Source of the DNA: Holothuria scabra
Lineage: Eukaryota > Echinodermata > Holothuroidea > Aspidochirotida > Holothuriidae
DNA length: 64,000 nucleotides
NCBI GenBank assembly: GCA_037179385.1
Contig: CM074190.1
Location: 8,085,784 to 8,149,783 of the forward strand
Reading direction: 5' to 3'
Made by a program: the position numbers and the translations under genes
The notes under the pieces: generated by a model
What the model was told of the DNA's origin: nothing
Database searches by the model: none
The model's input: the letters and a program-made list of their open reading frames with translations, nothing else
Part shown: piece by piece, positions 13,101-25,100 of the stretch
Position numbering within the stretch: position 1 is the stretch's first letter
How the letters are laid out: each line of letters starts with the position of its first letter

Positions 13101-16100
13101 ACTGTCAGAATGAAGTACGCAGTGTTGAAAAAACAGTAAGTACTGTCAAGGTCTTGTAGTGGCTATGGCCTTTTTTTGAAAAATGAAAGTTGGCCAGTTT
13201 TGAAAGTGTGTTTGATGAAATAAACAGGAAAGTCTAAACAATTTGTATTTAAATGGTTCAGCCAATTACAATCATTTCATCTCTCTTTATTGGATAAAAA
13301 CAGAAAGTTACTAAGTCCAAAGTCTGTAGCATTGAAATGGAATATAGAATCAAGAATGTTTATTCTTAATGAGAGGAGATAAATCTTAAAATAGTGCTAT
13401 TATCAATTTGAAGTCTTTCGTCCGCCGTCACCATCTGTGGATTGGGGATTGTAGCATTTGCCAATGGAATTTTCCACCTGTCGCAAGAGGTGACCGAAAG
13501 GAAACCAGATCTGAAATTGAACCATACTGGGAAATAAATTTAGACTTTGAACTTTTCACGGAGTTGACTAACACATTCATGTTTGTGTATCTTTAAATCT
13601 CGTTTAACTCACTAACGTTGGCCATCAACCTGGACATTTGAAATAGATATTCCCACCCCTTTCCATTTAGCCTGTACAAGCTAATTTATTGTATTCTTTA
13701 GTTGAAATTCCAATGGTGTTATCACTTGTGTGAAAACGAACGAAAGACACAGACCTATTCTTTCAAAACACACATTAACCCTTTACCGTTGTTTGGGTCC
13801 TTTTGGACCCATGCGGAGAGCTCGGCTGTCACCCATCTTTCCTGTTTCACGCAGAGCTCGAAACTGCGAGTAGCTACCCGAAAATTCGGCCACAACAACG
13901 AGAGAGACAATAGTTTAAGGTCACGGGGTCAATGGCCTGTGGAAGCCGATGAGGGGCGAGCTGCGTCCGCTTTTCCTCCCACTCCCGAGGCGCGCAAATA
14001 TGCCCCGATCGGAGCACAACGGTAAAGGGTTAATCTAAAATACCTGCACCAGTCGGCTAAAGGATTACGTGCACACACGCAGAGACAATGGCATCAGCTT
14101 TGCAGTAAACACACTCCACAGGCTTATTTTAACCCTTTACCGTTGTTTGGGTCCTTTTGGACCCATGCGGAGAGCTCGGCTGTCACCCATCTTTACTGTT
14201 TCACACGGAGCTTGAAACTGCGAGTAGCTACCCCAAAATTCGGCTACAACAACGAGAGAGACAATAGTTTAAGGTCACGGGGTCAATGGCCTACGGAAGC
14301 CGATGCGGGGCGGGCTGCGTCCGCTTTTCTGCCCACTCCCGAGGCGCGCAAATATGCCCCGATCGGAGCACAACGGTAAAGGGTTAAACAGGGGCCACAC
14401 TACAGCAATACCTGATTGGGTTACAATCTGATTCCTGTGAGTTTAAGTTAAGCATAAGCAATGGAGTAGAGAAAACAGGCTAGTGAGCCACAACTTGAAA
14501 AAAGGAACCCACTGGTATGACTGAAACCAATTGGTCGGAGACTGAGCTGTAAAATCTCACCTACACCTTTAAGGCCATGTCATACTACAGCGATATCGGA
14601 TAGGATTTCGCTCTGATTTTTTGAGTTATTATTTATATCTCCTCCATCTTTAGTCATAAAGAAACAAAAATTTGTCAACCTGTGAAGATATTTGAGTTGT
14701 ATCACAGGGATACAAAATTCTTAGTTATATCAATTATTTCGTGACGTCACATTCACAGACGGCTTTTATCGGATACGCGTAGTATGATAAAAGCTATTTG
14801 TCAATGTGATGTCATGAAATAAGGAGTTTATCTTTCATTTCCATGGTTTTCACATACCGATCATATATTTACACAGGATGGCAAATTTTTGGTTCTTTCC
14901 AAAAAGGGATGGAGGAGATTTTAACTAAAACTTACAAAAATCGGATTGTAATCCGATCCGATATCGCTGTAGTGTGACTTGGGTTTAAAGGGCAGGAGCA
15001 GTCATCCTGAATTGAAGTAGTGAAGTAGACTGTTCAGTTTCATGATTTGCTGTTGAGAGTCATGTGACAACATTTTTTTTCTGCAAATTTGAAATTTACT
15101 GGAAATAATTGCTCGGTTTACCTTGAATATGCAATAGTTAAATCATAAAATGTAATGAATGATACTTTGAAGAGAAACAAGATGAAAATTGTGCTATTTA
15201 GCTGTTCCTTCAAAATAAGTTGGGGGGACTGCTCTTGACAATTAACCTTGTTTGAAGTTGAAAATGCTAACAAAATTAAAAGTTTTGGCATTTGGTCAAC
15301 TATAGTGGAATCATTCGCATGTGTTTAATGTGATGGCCTTAATTTTGTCTTTCAAATATTGATATCAAAAGTTGTAATAAGTGAAAAAGGAAAATAGAAA
15401 TCAGGATTTATCATGAAGTCATCTAAGCTTGAAATTTGGGAGTTTCACTTTGTGGAATATGGTTTATTATCATTATCAACAAGTCTGGTCATGACATGAA
15501 AGGTTATAAAGAGATCATTATTTCAAGTCATTGAACTTCAAGTAGAAATACTTGATTTGGCATCATTTCATTGGTTTCATGACAGACATGTGGTTACTGT
15601 TAGCATACAGTAAAAAGTAACTGACAAATGTTCAATAGCAGGAACTAAAATGTAAAATGCTTGATGTATTACTGATTCCTCATGTTCTCCTCTGATCAGC
15701 ACTTAAAGGGGTATGCATTCATTCCAATTTAAATTAGTCTACCCTACTTCATGAGAGTCATGTGACAAATTTTTCACTGAATTGCAAAATATATGAGGAG
15801 TAACTCATTGCTCTTCCTTGGATATGCAATTTTGAAAATTCTGAAATTTAATGAAGGCACTTGGAAGAGAAATTAGTGAGAATTTGCTGTTGTTTAAAAA
15901 TAATTTTGGGGCACTGCTCTTGCCATTTAAGTTGTATGTAGGTTATTACAGGATTACTCTATGATGGAAAAGTGTTCTGCATGGATTGGGTGGGAGGATA
16001 ATTTTCATGGGCATGACTGATTTCATTTTTCTTTCTTCATTTGTTTGCAATATGTGAGACCAGACATACTGGATTATACTTTGAATTGAAAGTTTTATTC

Positions 16101-19100
16101 TTTTTCAATTGCAGGCATTTTCTTGCTTTCAAACCTTGTCATTATCAGATCCGTCAGTTCCTATAGAAAGTCCTTCATCGGCTTTAGCAGATCGTAAAAA
16201 TGACTCTTTCTTTGCCACTTCAAGTTACCAGCCCACAGAAATTGCAGAAGTTGCAGATGATACCACTTCTCCAAAATCTTTTGTCCCCCCACCTCTTCCT
16301 GTATACCAACCTCAGCAATTTGAGGTAAGCTGTAAAATATTATACAAACTCTAAACGTGTTCTGTTTCAAATAAAATATTGCCAGACATCCAACCAAGCC
16401 CATAGCAATAGAGGTACCATGGAATGAGGAAAGAGAGTTAATGTTTACCTGATTCATTTTTGTATATTTGACCCCTTCCCTCACCTCACCCCTCCAGCCT
16501 TGAAAAAATTTTATGGCTTCCTTCAGTAACCTTTCTGGCTGTGAACATGTATACAACACAAGGTGTACATCCACATGCAGACCTTTGAAATTTTCCAAGT
16601 ATGCTTTAAATCACATTACTCAGAGTATGTTTATTGTGCTGTTATATAAAGTTTAACTAGATCTTTCCAAGTTATTTTTTTATCTAGGTGTTCAAGAAAC
16701 CACTCCCTTCACAGTGGTTTTGTGTGAGTAAAGGCTTGTGATAGCATTGCCATACCTCAGAACCCAAGACTTGCAAATCAAGTTTTTATTTTATGGTACA
16801 ATACTTAATTTACTATATTGATATTTGAAAAATATTTGATGCATAGGTATTAAACAAGGGTGAAATATATGTTGTAATACGGCAGTAGTGCCTATGTTTT
16901 GCTTTTGTGAGACTTTGTTCCAATATGAATGCTTTCAGTTGTTGTGTCAATACCAATAAGAATTCCAGGTTCCAAGGACCAGTTAAAATTTTTACAGGAT
17001 GTTCTGCTGTTTGTTTACTTGTAAATATTTTCTATGTAAATATATCTTGATTGCATCTTCCCCTTTGGTTAAGATTGGTTTTATTATTGTACCTTTATCT
17101 CTGATAGGTGAGGTTAGAAGGAAGGAACGTTGTTGAAGCATTGAAGAGTAACAAAATGAAACTAACTGTCAATGTAACGCAGGGATTCTTAACAGTCATC
17201 AAGCAGTCTGCCAAAGATTTCAAAGAAGAAATTGTTACGTACAAACAAGACTCAAGTGAGTTTAACAACTTTGGTAACACACAGTTTCTTAGAAAACAGT
17301 TGTGTGCTAAAATCTACTTGTGATTTAGTTTTGTGCTAGGTTGACATGTGACAATATTTAGACATTCCAAAAACTTAAAGTTTTAAAGACTGAGAAAAGG
17401 GAACAAAAAATGAAAAGAAAAAAAACAGCTGATTCAGTGTTTTCTTTACATTGCTTTTTAAGTCTTAAAAACCCAATTTTCTCACCCCAAACTGTACCAA
17501 TTCTCCTAACTTTCTTAATTAAGCCCCTCCCACAATTATCTGAAATTTATCCTCATCCAGACAAGATCTCAGTTTATTGCTTCAGTGTGAGTACAGAAAA
17601 GCGCAATGTGTACTCTCAGTGCAGTTCATGCCATGTAATGTGAGCTTTGGTACTCTGCATTGTTTGAATGAGCTGTCAAACAAAGAGCTGAGCCAATTAA
17701 GAATCTTGATAAACCCCTATAAGAATTGTAGTTTGGGGTGAGAGGGTTGGTCCCTTAATTTGCCAATGGATGTATAATAAATGTATAATGAATGACCAGT
17801 CTTTAAAATGAGGTTTGAGTTATGATGTATCTTCTTGTTTAATTTGCCAATGGATGTTTGCCAATGGATGTTTATAAAAATAACTAGTCTTTTAAATGAG
17901 TTTTAAGTTATGATCTATCTGTATGTTTAATTTGCCAGTAGATGTTTAAAAAATACCCAGGCTGAGGTGTAAGTTATGATCTATCTCATGTTTAATTTTC
18001 CATTCCAAGAGATCATACTATCCACGGTTGTGATGGTCAGTCTAAACCCTGTATGAAATATAGCCCAAAATAGGTGTAGAATGCAAAGGGAAATATGTTC
18101 AAACTCTATACAATTGAACTCAATATGGACTGTAAATGACACCATATTAAATGGCTCTTTCATGAAATGGTTACTCTTGATCTCAAGTTAATTCTATCAT
18201 GCATCAGCCATAGTGAGAATCAAAGTTAACATTGAGAACTACTATTAAACATATATGAACGACCCCCATGGGAAGTATAGTGTCATCAAAAATAGTGTAC
18301 AAGAATGCAGAAACTGCAAGAAGAACCAAATCATAGACTGAAAATTTAATTGCAATTAAGTGAATGGTAATGACTTGAATGCCATCCTGCTCATCAATTA
18401 AGCAAAATCATTCGAGATAATTGCTGAAGCTCTAGTAATAATTTATGTAAGGCAGCAGATATTGTAAACATCTTATCTAAAAAAGGGGGTTAGTAAAATT
18501 GTGACTCAATCTAGCAAAGATTATATATTGACTTTGCATCAGACCTGCTGGGGGCAATATTTATAGCTTGAGTTCTGTATTCTTTTTAGAAAGGAAGTTT
18601 AGTGCAGATTATCAAACCATTATTACAATGTAAAACCTTTCATGGTAGTGTGACTTGCCTTGTGATGGAACATTTAACCCTTCCCACAGTGCAGTCAACT
18701 GTCATCATCACACTATTTGGTAATGATTACATCTTTTCTGCACATCCCAGAATTCACCAAACATTTACAGGAAGTTTTTCATCTTTAATCTTGCATTTAA
18801 AGACAAAGGTATAAAATAAATAGACCTCTTGATAAAGAAAAGTGAAACAAAATGGCATTTGTGACAAACGTTTTGTCTTTTGTTTCTGTTTTAGTCGCAC
18901 AGCTAGTTAAGTCAAGAGACCATAACACAAGACTAACGATAGCTTTTACCACTGGAAAGAAGAAGGAATATTCATTTGAACATCCGAAGGTAAGAAGGTC
19001 AAATATATTACACAAATTTTGATGATGGAAATGGACAGTATCTAAATAATTAAGAAAGGTAGATGGGATTTAATGGCACATCACCACAAATGTGTAATAG

Positions 19101-22100
19101 AATGTCAGCTATATTTCAAAAAGTGAGTTTAAAGCTCAAGTTTGGTTTCAAAATCGGTGCAAAATGTTTTAAGTCGTCCCCTTAAGTGGCCTCTTATGGC
19201 AAGTGGGTAATACTGTGGACTAATAATACCACAGCCCACAGTTTAGAGGGGGGAAGGTGTCTTAATAGCTACAATCTTGGATAGAACTACTTGGAACACC
19301 CACACTCCCCCATACAATGTTGGAGATAGTGAGGCCAATTTGGGACACACCATCTACTTTAGGACCCAACATTGTCCTAGGGGACCGGGGTTTCGTAAAT
19401 CGCTATTTTCTGTAGGACACAACATTTCAAAGGGGGAAAGAGGTCGCGTAAATAGCAATCGACGCCATAAACAACATAATGATGTGGCGTATTCCAACAG
19501 TTTTGTCAAAGATTGTAGAAGTATAGCATAAAGTGCTTTTATGGGGATAAATATTTGTTCATCATTATTAGAATATCAGATTAGAGTTGAATAGAATTAT
19601 AGGTTGTGGCATATTTGCTCCATATTTGAAACCAATTTTAAAGTTGAACCATTTTTGAAGCTGTTTAAAACCTTTTTATCTAGTTGAGTTTATATAATAC
19701 ATTCGTGTTGGAGTGACACTAAATATCATCTAAATCAGAAAATAATTAAAGGATTAAATGGTTTAATTCAGACTTCATGATTTAAAATCAATAAACTTTC
19801 TAACTAGTTTACTCTGTAAAATTCTTGCTTCTATTTTCCTTCAGTTGCTCATAATTCCAAAGTTCTTAAAGATTTCTTGATTTAAGTAAAGTTTACATCA
19901 TGAAAATGTAATAGCTACATGCTGTGCTGTATGGTAAAAACATAGGCCTCAAAGGAAAATATTTCATGTGTGACACACTAAAATTTTCCTAACTGTATAT
20001 AACTAATTTACAGGATAAATGCAATACAAAGCAGTGTATCTGGGCTACTTATTTCATTAAATTCAATTTTCACCGAAAAGTATTCACTTTTTTGAAGCTT
20101 TGAAATAATTTCTTTTCCAAACTTACTGAAAAAATAATGCATATTGAATGCTCTTAAAGTGCTTGAAATTAATGGGATGAAAAGCTATCCAGATAGTTTT
20201 GACTACAGATGGTCTGGTAATCATCTTTCTTATTTTTATTTTCATACAAATTTCCTTTCAATGATATGATTTGGTAATTACATCTGACTCAGTTTACTCA
20301 TCTCTGTTGTAGCAAAGAGAATATTTTTGTCAACTTGTTCAGTCGATGAAGCTATGTCATACAAACAGTAAAGAGATTGATCAAATTTCTGTCTTCATTG
20401 GGACTTTTAATATGGGTAAGATTTTTTCTTTTTCAGTTTTATGCTTCTTGTACTGTTCATTTTTCTGTCATTTTCTGGCAATGGTAGCAGGAAAAATGTT
20501 ATTATGATTTGATATGAGATTGTTGAAACAAAGGTTTTTAAAACTGACAAATTTTAAAAAATTTAAGAGCAAAAAACACCATGAAATTGCTCTAATAATG
20601 GCTTATTTTGTAGATAAGAATTCCTGTAGCATTGGTTGATGGAAAATTATTTAAATTGCTTAAAGAGGTAAATTCCACTAAGGTAGCAAACCTCTCTTAA
20701 TAGTTACTTGTATAGATCCAACAAGACAATTTTAACTTGCAATGATATCTCAGATTTAGACTTCATTTCAGGCTTTATATCACTTAACTAAAAATAGTTT
20801 CATTCACAGAAATGACTGACTGCCAAAAAAAAAACCAAATTGTTTAAAATATATAATATGACTGAATAATGGTTTCCTGCAACCCTTCCAGCTGGTCCGT
20901 CATCTTTCATGCCATTGATGCTGCATGTTACTTTGTCATTTCATGATCTGACATCATTTTTCTAATACCTTGTCTCTTTGTAGGTGATGCACCGCCCCCT
21001 ACCAATATTCTTTCATGGCTGACATGCCAAGGAGATGGCAAACAGAGGGACAAGAACATACCCTTCATGGGGTATGACCTTTATGTCATTGGCACACAGG
21101 AGAGCTCACTCAGTGAGAAGGAATGGCTGTCAAGGTTGAAGCATTCAATTCGTCAAATAACACCAGGCCTAGACAAAGACTACCACGTGGTTAGTGCATT
21201 GCCAAACTTGCATCTTTTCTAAGGGTGTACAGCATTTTACCCATGATTCAACTTTTTTATGCTTTTCAAAATTTTATCAAATTGTCATTTTAGTACCCTT
21301 TTGTCTTTAGAAAGCAAGTATTCCATGTAGAAAAAAAAGTTCATGGATGGATTTGAGTTTCTTTGACTTACAACTCATGAAGCTTTACTTTCACTCTATG
21401 AATTAAAAAAGTTAAGAAAAGGAAGTCTCATGTTATATATAGACCTTCATGAACACACTGCAAGATTGTCTAAGTACCATACCAGAGGGTGTTTTTGTTA
21501 TTTTCTTTACAGCTATGTATGAAGGAAATTATTACATGACTTAAGTCAAGTCAGGTGCTTCAAGGAAGAGGAACTAACATTTATTTTCCTGAAAGATAAA
21601 GTGCTCAAGTCACCTGCTAATACTTTCTAATGCAGGATTGTAGTAATCAAAGAAACAACATCAAGGCAACAGCTACATATCACAATTTTCCTCTCATTCC
21701 TCTCCAAAGTACCTTTCATCATATTTTATAATTGCAGTATGGCATATACAATGTAAAACAAGCAGTTACCTGTGGTAAATTTTGAAATTTAAAGAGAAAA
21801 ATTGTCATCAACATTACTCTTGAGAGCCAATCATGAAACAGGACAGTCTGCCACTCTACTTCAAGTTGGGGTGACTGCTCTTGTTATTTGACTAATCTAA
21901 TTAGCACGCTGTCACTTAATAGTGTTAGTGCATCCAGTATTTTCAGTTATGACAGCGGCCTGTTTTAGAAGTAGTGGGTCTACATTGAGGAGCAGTACTG
22001 CTCTGATGTGATGACTGCATAGTCAAGAGTGAGTTAGTGCTCTGATGTGATGACTGCATAGTCAAGAGTGAGTTAGTGCTCTGATGTGATGACTGCATAG

Positions 22101-25100
22101 TCAAGAGTGAGTTAGTGCTCTGATGTGATGACTGCATAGTCAAGAGTGAGTTAGAGCATATGACTTGCAGCCAGGATGTCAGGAGTTTTTCCTTGCATGG
22201 TCATACCCAAGTCTTTAAAAGTGGAACCTACTGCCATTGTGTTTGGTGCTTGGCATAAGCACTGCATTAGGGAAATCAACCCAGTGAGCTACAATGGGAA
22301 AAAAGGTTGTGGAAAATTTCATAGCACTAACTTTCCTCACCCACATCCCTTTCAACATAATAGCTGTAAATACAACCTTGTCTTCTCATAGCTCTTACTG
22401 TGCTGTCACTGTCAGTCACATTCTGGTTCATTGTTATGAAGATGCTTATATTCACCAGAAATACCATGCTGTATAATATTGTGCCTGACCTAGAAACCTT
22501 ATTTGAACCAACAGATTCTCGCCCTTATTCTAGTCTTTCTCAAAGAAACTAATTTTTTTTAGAAATCTTTGACATTACTACCACTTTTTTTAGTGGAAAT
22601 TGCCCCCTTTTTAAGCTTCTTAAATTGTTTTACCCCAACATTGTTCCGTTTTCCTTACTAGATGACACTGTATAATGCATTTGTGTTGGTTTGTCATAAA
22701 ATCCTATCTAACTGTGACTTGTCTTTTTTATGAGGTTTATTTAATGTTTTTATAACTGTATGTAAAAGTTATGAGAACATATATCTCAACAGGTACTTAC
22801 TTTTAATTACTAGCCTACCAATGGATGAATCTGGGAAATTCGTTCCTCCCAGTTTGATGGGAAGGTCATTTGTACCATGGCAACTGCCTCACTGTTTATG
22901 CATAAGTGTGGTTACACTAGCCCACCTAGAACATATGTATTATTCCTGCATGCACATAAGCTGCAGTGGTAATAGCATTACAGATGTGTATATTTTAAGC
23001 AGTACATAAATATGCTGACCACTGCAACAGATGTGGAGCCCATTCCAGTGATGTGTTGTGTGTAAATATTTTTGCATTTCATCTGTTACTAGCCCAGTAA
23101 TAATACATTAAAGGATTCATTACAGCCTGAAAAACAGCTCAAAGTAAATTGGAAAAACATGATTCTTGAGTATTTTTCAAGAAAGTGGAGTATCCACTCA
23201 TTTGCTTGGCAGGAATTGTAATGTGAGGTGAACAACAGACTTGAATTCCCCCAAGTCTGTTGTTCACTAGTTTAAGTAAAAATTAACTTATCTTTTAGTG
23301 GTCATTCATGTGAAGTTTTGCTCGCTGGATATCTTGGTGTGTTGTAACAACTTAGCAGGCCCCCATCACTTTGTACTTTGTACATAGCCTTCTTAAATTG
23401 TTGAATTCATATGAAATCTGAAATTATTCTGCAGACAGAAAAAGCTATTCAAGTTCTTCATGGATGATCTTTAAAATAGTGGTTCCCCCCCCCCCCCAGA
23501 AAAAAGGGGTTGCTCTGTTTTAGTGTGTGGTACTAACTACTAAGACTAGTCAGAAGCAATAATAGATAGTCAAAATAAACATGGAAAATACATCTTCATT
23601 TTCAGGTAACTTTGAGTTCTCTTTGGGGTATCCGATTGACAGTACTTGTGAAACCAGATCATCAACATAGAATTAGTAATGTTAGAACATCATCTGTGAA
23701 GACAGGAATTGCAAATGCTTTAGGTAAGAGATTAGGTATCTCATTACAAATATTGATAGTTTGAATAGATTGACTGAAAAAATTAATGAAAATATGTTAG
23801 AGAAGAGAGGGGGTGGAGTTGTGGAATGGGACATGAGATCAGGAACAGGTAAGGTATGGGTGACTTCATTTGTTTACAAAACTGTCAGTATGTGTGTATT
23901 ATGGAGAAAGCATATTGGTTCATCTTTTTTAATTAGTCTGTATGGGCTATTTTAATGATGTCATCTGCATTGCTTTACATGCAATGTTTTCAAGACAGTA
24001 TGTATGATTTAATATTTAGATAGTCAATATAGATGTCAACCTACATCACTTGTCTAATTGAACATACAGTGTTTAATAGTGCTGGGACATGTCAGCAAAC
24101 TTTAAAAAAAGAATTTTGCAGTGAATAACAAATATTGGCAACAATGGTAAATGCCAAAAAGTTCATGGATGCAATTGTACCAAGATGATGAGAAGTCACC
24201 TTACAGTACACAAACAGTGAGTGCTTATTCCCACATCATCTTTACCCATACATGTTAGTTGCCTCAGCTATGAGTCCATTGTTGGGTCTCTTAATCTTAC
24301 ACATAAAGGCTTCTTTGGAAGTACTCTCATGATCAGATTTTGTACAAAATTGCTAATGAATTGCTTAATTGGTAAGGTAATAGCAAATCTCCTTCATTTG
24401 GTCCCAGCACTAGTGTTTCATCAGATTTGCCTAAAGGTGACATTTATTTGTTTTTCAGGTAACAAAGGAGCTGTCGGTGTCTCCTTCTTCTTTAGTAACA
24501 CATCATTCTGTTTCATTAATTCTCATCTCACATCAGGAACGGAGAAAATGGAAAGGTCAGTAGTGTGTTGACATTGTCCAGAAAGTTCTTTGCAAATGAA
24601 AAATCCCATTCCAATGCTAAACAAGCAACTAAAAATCATAGGAATATTTGGGGGGGGGGGGGGGATATTGCCATCTTAATTATTTTAAACTTTTGTAAGA
24701 GACATTTTAATTTAGCTTAGTAAATGCAAAGTTGACTGTTTGTTCTCATCATTGGGGGACATTACTTAATTTTCAAAGAATTACTGCATGAATAATCAAA
24801 CTTAATATGCAATTTATCAAATATTGCAAAAATACATGTTATATACAAGAGTTAGGATCAAGCAAAAGCCATCCATTTGGGGATTGGTTGAGTGTATTAC
24901 CTTTCACACTTGGAGTCTCTAGTAGAATCATACTTGCTTAGCAAATCTGTTAAAGGGCAAGAGCAGTCATCGCAAATTGAAGTAGTGTAGTAGACTGTCC
25001 AGTTTCATGATTGGCTGTTGGGAGTCATGTGACAATGTTTTTTCTCTTCAGATGTGAAATTTACAAGAAACAACTGCTTGGTTTACCTTAAATATGCAAT

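Noticed and set aside
13702..14379. 107-aa and 78-aa plus-strand ORFs sharing a FGSFWTHAESSAVTHL segment
   Set aside because: Both lie within the two piggyBac-like MITEs. Their similarity reflects the repeat, and there is no transposase-like content.
16161..16598. 145-aa minus-strand ORF
   Set aside because: It is the antisense shadow of SHIP exon 5 and the following intron.
21943..22143. Minus-strand protein repeat MQSSHQSTNSLLT x4
   Set aside because: It is an arithmetic by-product of a 39-bp (13-codon) tandem repeat.
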